This document shows, piece after piece, positions 8,082 to 16,669 of a DNA stretch of 64,000 nucleotides. The stretch's first letter is position 1. Each line of letters opens with the position of its first letter. A program made the translations under genes and the position numbers. The notes under the pieces were generated by a model. The model ran no database searches and was not told the DNA's origin. It worked only from the letters and a program-made list of their open reading frames with translations. Origin of the DNA: Thermohalobaculum sp965247385 (GTDB lineage Bacteria; Pseudomonadota; Alphaproteobacteria; Rhodobacterales; Rhodobacteraceae); assembly GCA_965247385.1 (NCBI GenBank), contig CBDFHG010000003.1, positions 248,001 to 312,000 of the forward strand, written 5' to 3'.

Positions 8082-11000
8082 GGCATCCCTCCATATTGTC
8101 CGACAATTCATGCACCCAGAAACGTAGCACTTTCCAGCCGCGCACCCGCAATTCGATGTCCCGCATACGGTCCGCGCTCTTGCGGTTGCCATCCGGATCA
8201 GTATGCCAGCGCCGCCCGTCTACCTCAATGTCGAGCTTGCAGCCCTCCGGGTCGAGCGCGAAGTCCAGATAGTGCGTGCCAACCGGATATTGCGGGATCG
8301 GCTCCAGCCCGCGTCGGCGCATTGCCGTATCCATCCGACGCTCCCAGTCGCTGTCGAAGGGCGGGCGCGGCGGCGACCAGGGAGTGGTCGCGCGATGGGC
8401 GAGGCGCTGGATGTGACGCACTCCGCAGCCTTTCGCATAGGCAAGGTGGCCCACGACCAGGCAAACCGCGTGTGCTCGGCTGACCGCGACGTTCAGCCGG
8501 CGGCGCTCCTGCTTCAGGAATGTCTTCGCCAAGTGCGGCGCGTTCGGTGCCAACACCAGCGAGAACAGGATCACATCCGCCTCGCCGCCCTGAAAGCGGT
8601 CAATGGTGGCGACACGCAGTTTCAAGCGCTCACGGTCCCCCTCCGACAGCTTCGCCCGCACGGTCCGCTCGATCCGCTCGATCTGGGCGTTGAACGGCGA
8701 TAGTACGCCAACGCTTCCCTCGAAGCCGCGCTGGTCTGCAAGCTGCTGCAGCAGTTCGGTGATCCGCTCCGCCTCAGCGACATTGACATTGCCCCCTTCT
8801 TCGCGCGTGACTTGGCCCGGTACATCCTCCCAGGCGAGGCCCGGTTTGTAACCCGCGGGTGGCCGGAAGCTGTCGTCGCCGCAGCGGCCTTGGAGACCCT
8901 GGCGGGTGTAAAACTCCTCGTTGAGATAGCCGACGATCGCTGGCGCCGAGCGGAACTGGTCCTTCAGGAATAGCCGCCGGGCGGCCGGGCGGCGCTCGGC
9001 GAAGTCGAAAAGCGAGTTGATGCTCTGTGCGATGGCGGCACGCCCGGTCTTCGGCAGCCCCGCGGCGTCCATCAACGAATGCTCCGCTGCGTTGCCGAGC
9101 GACGGCACGAAGCGCAACTGCATCGGGTCGCCGACCACCACTGCCTGCCGAGCGCGGGCGAACAGCGGCAGGGCCGAGGCGATGTCACATTGGCTGGCCT
9201 CGTCGAAGATCACATAGTCGAACAACCCCGGTACTAGCGGCATCCGCGAAGGAACGGACAATGTGCTGATCGCCCAGACCGGGCGGAGGGCGATCACCGC
9301 ACGGGCATCCTCGGCATTGAGCCGGCGCGCCGATCTGATCTGGGCGAAATCGAGCTCCTGAAGACGTTGCGACAGATGCTGCCAGGCTGGATCGTCCGGC
9401 GCGGTGACATGGCCAGCCCAGCGCGGGATCAGCGGCAGCAGCGTCTTGCCGAGGTCTGGCGGGGCGTCATCGTCAAGCTGCACAGGCTGCACCCTTGGGT
9501 CTGTGAGTAGCCGCCGAACCTCCAGGACACGGCCCTCGATCTCGGCCAGCGGCACATCGTCGGTCAGCGCCGCCGCCGAGTCAGCGGGCCGACGCCTGAG
9601 CAGGTGCGCCAAAAAAACCTTCAGGCGCGCCAACAGTGACAGCCGGCCACCCGTAGACTGCGACCCCGACAAGTGGTGCCAGATCGCGTCCCGACGCTCG
9701 ACCAACTCGCTCAGGGCAAGGTGAAGACGCGTCCGCTGTCGCACCGCACGGCGCAGCGCGGCCTGTTCGGCGCCAGTTTGCAGCACAGCGCTGCGCTCCG
9801 CCTCAAGATCGGAATCCTCCATGACGCGTGCTTCGCCGTGAACGATCTCGCGCAGGGCCTGGAGCGCACTAGTGTTGCGCTGACCGTCCGAATCCCTCCC
9901 ACGGGTCAGCAAAGGAGCATCCGGCACGATCTGGCGCAGGCGAGTTTCGACCTCGTCCAGCGCTTGGTGGTTTTTCGAAGCGAACAGAACCGAGCGTCCG
10001 GAGAGGACAGCCGACAAGATTAGGGTGAGTATGACGTGGCTCTTGCCGGTACCAGGCGGCCCCTGAATCACGGTCAGCGGCCCGGCCAGCGCTGCTTCGG
10101 CGGCATCCATCTGCCGGTCGGTCAACGGTGTCGCAGATAGCACCGGGACTTCGCTGTCTGCGGGCTGTGGCGCAGCGACTGTGAACAGCGCCGCCAGTAC
10201 CGTGTCGCGCCGCGCCTCCTCCGACCAGTCGCGCAATGCTTCCAGGTCCTCCGCCGCACCCTTGGTAAAGTTGCCGTCTTCCGGCAAGAACAGCGCAGCC
10301 GCGTTTTGCAACCGATCGGCAGTGATCTCCGCTTCCCCGGCCAGATCACCCGGTTTCAGCAACCCGCCGCCCAGCGTTGCCAGCGCATGGCGCAACCGAT
10401 CCGACACGGCCCCAAGATCGTCGGGCTCGCCCTCGGGGAACAGCCGCTTGATCAGCCCGGCCTCGGTCCACGGGGTCCTGCGGCGCACTTCCCGGAGCCA
10501 GGAAGGGTTCAGTGTCGGGCGCCCACCGTCCAGCCGCAGCACCAGGTCCGCCCCTGCGATGTGCCATTCCACCGGCAAGATCAGGCCGGGCATCGCCGCC
10601 ACGCCCTCTGCCGTCTCGAAGAACGACAGCGGCCAGCCCATCGCCGCACTTTGCAGCTTGCGTCGCATCAGCGACTCGCGGAAGGTCTCGGGGAGCGACT
10701 CCATTGTGATCGTCAGGCGCGCACCGGACCACCAGTGCCCGCCAGTGCGAATCAACTGCCATCCGGCCGCATGCCGGTCCAGGAACTCGGCGATCCGGCC
10801 GCGCGGGTCCCGGCGCTGGGTCGCGGCGTAATACTCCAGCAGGCTTGACCAGTCCGGTAGCGCGTCAAGGCTGGCCTCCTCGCCGGTTGAAAGGGCAAAA
10901 CCGTCGGACGCCTCGGGGGTCTCCATGTGGCAAGTCGCGGCGACGGCATAGAGCCAGCCTCCGCCGTCGCCAGCAACTGCACCCGGCGAGTCCGAACCGC

Positions 11001-11217
11001 GGGACCTGTCCGTTGACCGGGTTTCAGGTCTAACGACCTGCCACCTACCAGAGGGATCGCGGATGACCTCACCACGATCCGAGAGGCTGGTCAGTCCATG
11101 AAGCAACTCCTCCGCAGGAACCCGTAGGCCGGCATCGCGCAGCCGCCACAGCAACTGACGATCACTTGCCCCACGAGGGTACAGATCGAGCAGGCGTCGT
11201 ATGTTTACGTCCAGCAC
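8047..11217 (-). CDS. UPF1-like SF1 helicase with C-terminal Vsr/MTES-1575-type nuclease
   Basis: 1056 residues from a GTG start. The first ~65 residues resemble a winged helix. The helicase core shows motif I VIQGPPGTGKSH (about residue 375), motif II VIFDEASQCD (about 660), motif III VVGDPMQL, motif V ATIDRFQGGEADVILFSLV and motif VI RRRLNVAVSRAH. This is the AAA_11/AAA_12 (UPF1-like) pattern. The last ~110 residues form a short nuclease domain of the Vsr/MTES-1575 type (LDFAL, then IEVDGRRWH, then GWKVLRFW). It overlaps the next gene by 35 bases. A perfect 12-bp palindrome (CCTAGCGCTAGG, 11274-11285) lies in the 137-bp gap upstream and could be an operator; this is a guess. It probably unwinds or translocates on nucleic acid within the defence complex. 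Confidence 0.9.
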   Translation of the reverse strand: MLDVNIRRLLDLYPRGASDRQLLWRLRDAGLRVPAEELLHGLTSLSDRGEVIRDPSGRWQVVRPETRSTDRSRGSDSPGAVAGDGGGWLYAVAATCHMETPEASDGFALSTGEEASLDALPDWSSLLEYYAATQRRDPRGRIAEFLDRHAAGWQLIRTGGHWWSGARLTITMESLPETFRESLMRRKLQSAAMGWPLSFFETAEGVAAMPGLILPVEWHIAGADLVLRLDGGRPTLNPSWLREVRRRTPWTEAGLIKRLFPEGEPDDLGAVSDRLRHALATLGGGLLKPGDLAGEAEITADRLQNAAALFLPEDGNFTKGAAEDLEALRDWSEEARRDTVLAALFTVAAPQPADSEVPVLSATPLTDRQMDAAEAALAGPLTVIQGPPGTGKSHVILTLILSAVLSGRSVLFASKNHQALDEVETRLRQIVPDAPLLTRGRDSDGQRNTSALQALREIVHGEARVMEDSDLEAERSAVLQTGAEQAALRRAVRQRTRLHLALSELVERRDAIWHHLSGSQSTGGRLSLLARLKVFLAHLLRRRPADSAAALTDDVPLAEIEGRVLEVRRLLTDPRVQPVQLDDDAPPDLGKTLLPLIPRWAGHVTAPDDPAWQHLSQRLQELDFAQIRSARRLNAEDARAVIALRPVWAISTLSVPSRMPLVPGLFDYVIFDEASQCDIASALPLFARARQAVVVGDPMQLRFVPSLGNAAEHSLMDAAGLPKTGRAAIAQSINSLFDFAERRPAARRLFLKDQFRSAPAIVGYLNEEFYTRQGLQGRCGDDSFRPPAGYKPGLAWEDVPGQVTREEGGNVNVAEAERITELLQQLADQRGFEGSVGVLSPFNAQIERIERTVRAKLSEGDRERLKLRVATIDRFQGGEADVILFSLVLAPNAPHLAKTFLKQERRRLNVAVSRAHAVCLVVGHLAYAKGCGVRHIQRLAHRATTPWSPPRPPFDSDWERRMDTAMRRRGLEPIPQYPVGTHYLDFALDPEGCKLDIEVDGRRWHTDPDGNRKSADRMRDIELRVRGWKVLRFWVHELSDNMEGCLDRIERELGRR

Positions 11218-11354
11218 CAGTCAATACTTTCGGAAACCGAATTGAGCGGCCAACATACTTCTTCAAACCAACTCCTAGCGCTAGGGGCTTGATTCGAAAA
11301 CAGTTGATAGGGGTCGTTGCAAACGTGATTCATACTGGTGCATTCGGAATGAAG

Positions 11355-12365
11355 TTAGGCATCGAAGATAGGTCCTGCAGCTTCTGGTTCGTCAGGCTGC
11401 CAGTTATCCGCATTCAACGCCTTGACGCGATCGGCGAAAACTCGGTGCATTTTGTTCAATCGCTTTGCCAACCACTCATGTTGCCGGGGCCAATCCGTCT
11501 CATCCTCCGGGTCTACATCGTTCCGGTAAGCCGAAATGCGGCAATCGCGGCGGGTCGGCAATTCCTCCCATTCCAGCGGATCGCCTAGCTCCCGCTCAAT
11601 ATCGCTCTTCTGCTGCTTCAGGAGACCGAAGAACGCCTTTGCGTTGTCACCCGAGATGTAGAGTTCAGCCCGAACCTGGTTCTTCTGACGAACCATCACA
11701 GCACCGAGATTGAAGCCGCTGCGGCCGACACCGTAGGCCATCCAGGACTGCGGCTTTCGGTTGCCGGAGACAGGCCCGTCCGCTGTATCGAGAGCTAGGT
11801 GTAACGCAGCCCAGTATTCCCGCTGCTTGATTTGGATCTCGGTCAGCTCTGCATCTTCTATTGCACGAGCGCCTCGCGCGACCGAGCGCGACCAGTCGTT
11901 GGGCTTCGAGATGATGTTGAACTTCGGCGCGGCGGGCGATTCCCCGATCCGCCAAAGCTCCACCTCCAGCCCGAAGAAACGGAAGCTTTCGTCCGTGATC
12001 TTATTCAGCCAATCGAGCGTTGCACGGTGCTCCTCTGTGAAGCGGGCGGCGATCCAGACGATGGTGACGGCCTGAAGGCCCGACGCATAGGTCAGCAACT
12101 GCCCGAGATGGCTGTGATCTGTGCGCTCCAGCCGGTTTTCAACCAGCACCCAGGCGTCGGTGCCGATGTCCTTGCACAGAATGTCGGCACGGAAGGGACC
12201 CACTGCTTTCTCCTGCGCCTCGAACTCCAAGTCTATACCAAGCGTCTCACCCAGTACCGAGAGGTTATCGGGCCGCGCGAGCCACGGGGTGAAGCCCGTC
12301 GCCTCGCTGGTCCAGATGTCGCGCAGATCGACGCGGGTAAGGCGACTGAGGGGCGTATCGATCAT
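11355..12365 (-). CDS. DUF4268-family nuclease-like protein
   Basis: 336 residues. The N-terminal half has a PD-(D/E)XK-like arrangement: FRADILCKD (about residue 58), WVLVENRLERTDHSHLGQL (about 72) and a helix-rich tail. The usual Glu-x-Lys is replaced by Glu-Asn-Arg, so activity is uncertain. The C-terminal half (about 190-320) is the DUF4268 domain with conserved Trp/Arg positions such as LEWEELP. DUF4268 proteins are common in restriction and defence loci. It is the first recognisable gene of the leftward set, and its ATG follows directly after the stop of a 59-residue ORF. It may be an effector or a separate defence gene sharing the island. Confidence 0.75.
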   Translation of the reverse strand: MIDTPLSRLTRVDLRDIWTSEATGFTPWLARPDNLSVLGETLGIDLEFEAQEKAVGPFRADILCKDIGTDAWVLVENRLERTDHSHLGQLLTYASGLQAVTIVWIAARFTEEHRATLDWLNKITDESFRFFGLEVELWRIGESPAAPKFNIISKPNDWSRSVARGARAIEDAELTEIQIKQREYWAALHLALDTADGPVSGNRKPQSWMAYGVGRSGFNLGAVMVRQKNQVRAELYISGDNAKAFFGLLKQQKSDIERELGDPLEWEELPTRRDCRISAYRNDVDPEDETDWPRQHEWLAKRLNKMHRVFADRVKALNADNWQPDEPEAAGPIFDA

Positions 12366-12545
12366 CTATTCCTCCACTCCGCGGACAAGCATCAGAAGCC
12401 TCTTGAACTCCTCGTTGTCGCTGTCGCTCTTCCAGAAGTTCACAAACCGGCAGACCACCTGCAGGTTTTCTCTTTCGTAGTGTCCGCTACTGTCTTTCCG
12501 ATCGAGCGAAGGCAGCAAATTCTCGTCTGTGTGTTCTCCTCTCAC
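12366..12545 (-). CDS. Small ORF or truncated tail at the defence-island seam
   Basis: 59 residues. The possible GTG start (12545-12543) overlaps the TGA of the M24 gene in a GTGA arrangement. Its TAG is directly followed by the ATG of the DUF4268 gene, with no gap. The last ~38 residues (from HYERENLQVV to LLMLVRGVEE) look protein-like, with mixed charge and a plausible helix. I do not recognise the family. It could be a real small coupled gene, or the C-terminal remnant of a larger defence gene whose front was lost when the island joined the M24 gene. The tight junction to DUF4268 favours a genuine operon relationship. Confidence 0.4.
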   Translation of the reverse strand: MRGEHTDENLLPSLDRKDSSGHYERENLQVVCRFVNFWKSDSDNEEFKRLLMLVRGVEE

Positions 12546-13687
12546 CCTACCACCAATTCCAGCGGCATCCGACTCAGTGCCTCCGCCCCGGTTTCCGTCA
12601 CCAGCGAGGTTCGGCCCAAAGTTATCGCAGTGCCGCTGTCGCTGTCCATCAGGATCATGTGCAGGAAGAACACCATGCCCGGCTTCATCTCCGTCGGGGC
12701 GCCCTCGTAGAACATCTGCGCCTCCATCCATGAAGGCGAGAAGCGGGGGCCGAGGGAGTAGCCGCAAGCGTTGAGGCGATGGGCGGAGAGGCCCGCTTGG
12801 TCCATCACTCGGGCATGGGCGTCGAAAACATCTGCCATCGGGCGGCCAGGTTGAAGTGCCGCTTCGCAGGTCAGCAGCGCGTCCTCGGCCGCCGTTTGCA
12901 TCGAGAGGTGCTGCGGGCGGGCTTGGCCTATCACGATCGTCTTCATGTTGGCGGCATGGTAGTGACGGTAGACTCCGGCCCATTCCAGGGTCAGCTGGTC
13001 GTCGGCGTCCAGCTGACGCCGCCCGGACTGGTAGCGGCACAGCAGCGCCATCTCGCCCGAGCCGATGATGAATTCGTTGGCCGGATAGTCGCCGCCGCCG
13101 GTGAAGATCGCGTCGTGCATGGCACCGAGGATCGCGCCCTCGTCGGCTCCCGGATGGGCCCGTGCCATGGCCGCGTCCCAGGCCAGATCGGAAAGTTCCG
13201 CCGCTTTGCGCACATAGGCGATCTCGGCCGGGCTTTTCACCAGCCGCAGCATCCCCATCAGGTCCGAGGCGTCGATCAGCGGGTTCAGCCCGTTGAGCCG
13301 TGCGGCCAGCCGGGCGCCGTGCAGGTGGGTCAGCCCCTGGGTGCCGGTCTCCCACCCGATTCGCTTGCCCGTCAGATCCATCCTGCCCAGCAGCGCCACC
13401 AGATCCTCGGTTGGGTCTGCCGAGGCCTGGTCCTTCCAGATGTGGATGTCCTTGATGGTCGAGGTCAGCTGTGCCTGGCGCAAATCGGCCGAGCGTGTCA
13501 GCAGCACCGGCTCGCCGTCACTGATAACGAGGCACTGGAAAAAGCAGAAACCGAAGGTGTCGTAGCCGGTCAGCCAGTATTGGCTTTCGGGGGCAAACAG
13601 CAGCAACGCGTCAAAGCCGCGGCGCGCCATCTCGGCGCGAGTGCGGGCCATACGGTCGTCGAACTCGGTTTGCGTAAAATGAAGCAT
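12542..13687 (-). CDS. Creatinase-like M24 family hydrolase (DoeA-related)
   Basis: About 381 residues from the ATG at 13687, which has AAGGGGA upstream; an in-frame start further upstream would run into pgeF. N-terminal creatinase domain (LTGYDTFGF, about residue 40), then the pita-bread M24 domain (GGGDYPANEFIIGSG). The metal-ligand positions of true M24 peptidases are replaced: LEWAGVYRHYHAANMKT where Asp residues are expected, and no His at GYSLGPRFSP. The same pattern occurs in creatinase and DoeA-type ectoine hydrolases, so a metal-independent amidohydrolase is more likely than an aminopeptidase. It lies 13 bases after pgeF at the end of the lgt operon. The substrate is unknown. Confidence 0.8.
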   Translation of the reverse strand: MLHFTQTEFDDRMARTRAEMARRGFDALLLFAPESQYWLTGYDTFGFCFFQCLVISDGEPVLLTRSADLRQAQLTSTIKDIHIWKDQASADPTEDLVALLGRMDLTGKRIGWETGTQGLTHLHGARLAARLNGLNPLIDASDLMGMLRLVKSPAEIAYVRKAAELSDLAWDAAMARAHPGADEGAILGAMHDAIFTGGGDYPANEFIIGSGEMALLCRYQSGRRQLDADDQLTLEWAGVYRHYHAANMKTIVIGQARPQHLSMQTAAEDALLTCEAALQPGRPMADVFDAHARVMDQAGLSAHRLNACGYSLGPRFSPSWMEAQMFYEGAPTEMKPGMVFFLHMILMDSDSGTAITLGRTSLVTETGAEALSRMPLELVVG

Positions 13688-13700
13688 TGGTATCCCCTTG

Positions 13701-14465
13701 TTACAAAGCGATGGCGGCGACGAGGCGGCCGTAATCGGCCTCGCCCCGGTGGCAGGTACGACGATAGCTGAAGAACCGCGCCGCGTCGGAATAGGTGCAG
13801 TGGCCGGTCCATTCGGCAAGCCCGACACCTGCCTCGCGCAACCGTTTCAGGCAATAGCCCGGCAAGTCGAACATCGCCCGGTCACCCCCACCAACATTGG
13901 CACCGCCGGCGAAGAAGCGGGCGTATTCCGGATCCTCGTCGAGGAAGCGCTCGACAAATTCCGGGCCGACCTCGTAAGCCCGCTGCGAGATTGTCGGGCC
14001 GACAACGGCTGTAATGCGATCGCGTTCTGCACCCAACCCGATCATAGCCGAGACGGTCGCCCCCAGCACGCCATGGAGCGCTCCCTTCCAGCCCGCATGG
14101 GCGGCACCCACAACTCCCGCTTGCACGTCGGCGAACAGCACCGGGGCGCAATCGGCGGTGAGGACCGCCAGCCCGACGCCGGGCCGGTCCGTCGCCATCG
14201 CATCCGCCTGCGGCCTCGCGCCCGGCCACGGTCCTGAAACCACCTTGGCCCGGTTGCTGTGGAGTTGATGCACGGAGATCAGACGCTCGGTCCCCAGATG
14301 TGCCGCGATCCGGGCGCGATTCTGGTCCACCGCCGATGCGCTATCCAGCGACCCCAGACCGCCGTTCAACGCCGTGTAGATGCCGGTCGAGACCCCGCCT
14401 TGCCGGGTGAAAAACCCGTGCGAGACGCCATGCAGGCTGTCAGCGAGGACGGGACTCAGGGTCAT
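13701..14465 (-). CDS. pgeF: Laccase-domain purine nucleosidase/multicopper-like protein (YfiH/PgeF family)
   Basis: 254 residues, the usual length. Family motifs are clear: LTADCAPVLFAD (about residue 110) and GAAHAGWKGALHGVLG (about 130), which carry the conserved Cys and His metal ligands, plus HQLHSN near residue 50. Members act on purine nucleosides and have been linked to editing of peptidoglycan precursors. Its ATG overlaps the midA stop as ATGA, so translation is coupled. The lgt-midA-pgeF order is a conserved alphaproteobacterial neighbourhood. Confidence 0.88.
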   Translation of the reverse strand: MTLSPVLADSLHGVSHGFFTRQGGVSTGIYTALNGGLGSLDSASAVDQNRARIAAHLGTERLISVHQLHSNRAKVVSGPWPGARPQADAMATDRPGVGLAVLTADCAPVLFADVQAGVVGAAHAGWKGALHGVLGATVSAMIGLGAERDRITAVVGPTISQRAYEVGPEFVERFLDEDPEYARFFAGGANVGGGDRAMFDLPGYCLKRLREAGVGLAEWTGHCTYSDAARFFSYRRTCHRGEADYGRLVAAIAL

Positions 14466-15538
14466 GCGGTCTCCTCAAAGCCAGGTGGCGTGGGCTGACT
14501 TTCGGGCCACGCGGCCAGCGCCTTGAAGAGGGTTCCCATTTGATCCGCTCCCGTCAAGCGTTCGAGCGCCCCAGCGACTTCATTGGCGGCGATGGCACCA
14601 GCCTCGTCCGGTCGTGCCGCCGCCAATGCGGCCGCCCGCTGGCCGATGCCGAGACGGGCGAGAAATGCACCCTGCGGCGCAGAGGCGGTGGCGAGCGGCT
14701 TCAACTGTGCCGCGAGCCCGTCGAAATCGATCAGCCAGGTCAGGTCGGCCTCGCCGGGCGTGTCCAGCGGATCGGTGGGCGCATGGCGGCGCAATGCCTG
14801 CAGGGTGAACCCCGGAGGCCGGTCAGCCATGCGGTAACCGTAGTCGACAAGCAGCGCCGCGCCGCCGTGTGCCGCTATCCGCGCGGCGATCTGTTGCGCC
14901 ACTGTGTCGGCCAGCGCCGATTCCTCGCGCCATGCGCCCTCCGAAGCATCGCAACCGTCGGGCAGGGGCGCCGACAGCCCCCAGAGCAGCCCGCCCTCGC
15001 TCAGCCCGACGCGCTTCTCGCGCCAGCCTTGGGCCGACGCGATGAACTGGCGCATCGGCAGGGCGTCGAGGAATTCGTTGGCGACCAGCAGGCACGGGCC
15101 CTCCGGTACCTCGTCCAGCCGCTCCGCCCACTGCGCACGCCCATGTGTATCGGTCAGCCGCTTGGCCTGCTCGGCACGCAACGCGGGCGAGGTCTCGACC
15201 AGCCACAGGTCCGCTGTCTCGGCAAACCCCGGTACCGCCCGGGCGGCCCGTAACGCGTCGGCCATCAATGTGCCCCGCCCTGGCCCCAGCTCGACGAGCC
15301 GGAACGGGGCCGGGCGGCCCGCATCGACCCACACCTGCACCAGCCACAGCCCGATCATCTCGCCGAACATCTGGCTGATCTCGGGCGCCGTAGTGAAATC
15401 GCCCGCCGCCCCCAGCGGATCACGGGTGGTGTAGTAGCCGTGCTTGGGGTGGCCGAGACACAGCGACATGTAGTCGGCCACCGACATCGGTCCGGTCTCG
15501 CGGATCTGGGCGCGGATTATATCCAGGAGCGCGCTCAC
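14462..15538 (-). CDS. MidA/NDUFAF7-family SAM-dependent protein methyltransferase
   Basis: 358 residues from a GTG start (15538-15536) that overlaps the lgt stop as GTGA. The SAM-binding motif RLVELGPGRGTLMADAL lies near residue 85. YYTTRDPLGAAGDFTTAPEIS near residue 45 is the hallmark N-terminal segment of the COG1565 family. The mitochondrial homologue NDUFAF7 methylates an arginine of complex I subunit NDUFS2, so a role in NADH dehydrogenase maturation is possible here. It is the second gene of the lgt operon. Confidence 0.85.
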   Translation of the reverse strand: MSALLDIIRAQIRETGPMSVADYMSLCLGHPKHGYYTTRDPLGAAGDFTTAPEISQMFGEMIGLWLVQVWVDAGRPAPFRLVELGPGRGTLMADALRAARAVPGFAETADLWLVETSPALRAEQAKRLTDTHGRAQWAERLDEVPEGPCLLVANEFLDALPMRQFIASAQGWREKRVGLSEGGLLWGLSAPLPDGCDASEGAWREESALADTVAQQIAARIAAHGGAALLVDYGYRMADRPPGFTLQALRRHAPTDPLDTPGEADLTWLIDFDGLAAQLKPLATASAPQGAFLARLGIGQRAAALAAARPDEAGAIAANEVAGALERLTGADQMGTLFKALAAWPESQPTPPGFEETA

Positions 15539-16386
15539 ACCGGTCTGTTTTCGGGCCTGCGCCGGGCGTTCCAGATGAAACCAATCCCAATCAGGATCAT
15601 CGGCAACGACAGAATCTGTCCCATGGTCAGCCCGCCGGAGCCGGTCTCGATCACATAGCCGAGATGTGTGTCCCATTGGCGGAAGTTCTCAACCACGCTG
15701 CGCGCTAGCCCGTAGCCGACAAAAAACACCCCGATCACCGCGCCGGGCTGCTTCAGCCAACCGTGCCTCAGCGCCAGCATCCACATAACCCCGCCCAGCA
15801 GCAGCCCCTCCAATCCAGCCTCATAGAGTTGGCTCGGATGGCGCGGCTCCGGTCCGGCGGCGGGGAAGGCCATCGCCCACGGCACATCGCTGACCCGCCC
15901 CCAGAGTTCGCCATTGATGAAGTTGGCGACACGCCCGAAGAACAGCCCCGCGGGTGCGGCCAGCGCCACCGCGTCGCCTGCCTGCAACAGCGGGATGCGA
16001 TGCGAACGAGCGAACAGGATCAGGCTGACGATCACACCGATAAAGCCGCCGTGGAATGACATGCCGCCCTGCCAGACCTGGATGATCTCGGCCGGATTGG
16101 CCAGAAAATAACCGGGATTATAGAAGATCACATAGCCGAGCCGCCCGCCCAGCACGACGCCGAGGATCATCCAGGTCAGCAGATCTTCGGGCTGCGCCGG
16201 GGTCATCGGCGACTTGTCGTTGGGCCACAGCCCGGGCCGACGCATCAGCCGTACCATCAGCCGCCAGCCCAGCACCAGACCGGCGATGTAGGCGAGCGCG
16301 TACCAGCGCAGGCTGAACTCGAAGCCACCGATGGCGAGGGTGAACAACGCTGGATCGATGTTGGGGAAGGGGATGGCGAAGAGCAT
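15535..16386 (-). CDS. lgt: Prolipoprotein diacylglyceryl transferase
   Basis: 283 residues, starting at MLFAIPFPNIDP. This integral inner-membrane enzyme transfers diacylglyceryl from phosphatidylglycerol to the lipobox Cys of prelipoproteins. The signature GRVANFINGELWGR (about residue 145) and MSFHGGFIG (about 105) are present, as is HPSQLYEA. About seven hydrophobic segments are visible. It heads the leftward operon lgt-midA-pgeF-M24. A TTGACA on the minus strand (16439-16434) could be its -35 box, only 14 bp downstream of the large palindrome that begins at 16453 on this map. Confidence 0.95.
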   Translation of the reverse strand: MLFAIPFPNIDPALFTLAIGGFEFSLRWYALAYIAGLVLGWRLMVRLMRRPGLWPNDKSPMTPAQPEDLLTWMILGVVLGGRLGYVIFYNPGYFLANPAEIIQVWQGGMSFHGGFIGVIVSLILFARSHRIPLLQAGDAVALAAPAGLFFGRVANFINGELWGRVSDVPWAMAFPAAGPEPRHPSQLYEAGLEGLLLGGVMWMLALRHGWLKQPGAVIGVFFVGYGLARSVVENFRQWDTHLGYVIETGSGGLTMGQILSLPMILIGIGFIWNARRRPENRPV

Positions 16387-16452
16387 GCGTACTCCAATCT
16401 GGATCCCGCCGATGTGCGGGACCGGCCCAGTGCTGTCAAGGTGGGCTGTCGG

Positions 16453-16513
16453 CCAGGATTCCCGAACTAAGTCCCTGACGAGCCTCGGCAGGGACTTAGT
16501 TCGGGAATCCTGG
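16453..16513. repeat. Perfect 25-bp inverted repeat (dispersed palindrome, copy 1)
   Basis: Arms 16453-16477 and 16489-16513 are perfectly complementary (CCAGGATTCCCGAACTAAGT... and its mirror), with an 11-base loop. A second copy consisting of one arm, the loop and the first bases of the other arm (40 of 41 bases identical) lies at 31609-31649. The right arm cuts off a HEPN gene, so the element appears to have inserted or recombined here. A long RNA hairpin is predicted if transcribed. Confidence 0.9.
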
Positions 16514-16669
16514 GTCTGCACAGGTTTTTGCGAGCAAGTGGAACATCGCATAATATGCAGTACTGACAGCGCGACGCAGGTCAGCCTGCCTCGGCCTGTG
16601 CCCGCCGGATTTGGATAACCGGCGGGCCGTTCCGATTAGGTCAAGCGGCAGCAGGGCGATTCTTCTCAT
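16496..16669 (-). pseudogene. HEPN-domain protein, truncated by the palindrome
   Basis: 57 residues remain. The start MRRIALLPLDLIGTARRLSK and the helix DLRRAVSTAYYAMFHLLAK match the N-terminal half of small HEPN proteins (usually 130-150 residues), which are often toxins or RNases of two-gene modules. Coding then enters the 25-bp palindrome arm and stops (DPGFPN, stop). The Rx4-6H catalytic motif of HEPN RNases, which would lie further on, is missing. Its ATG overlaps the end of the upstream 99-residue gene, a typical two-gene arrangement. Confidence 0.7.

Noticed and set aside
12546..13355. Upstream part of the 329-residue minus frame that ends at 12366
   Set aside because: Alternative frame of the M24 gene; only its last 59 residues lie outside M24 and look coding.
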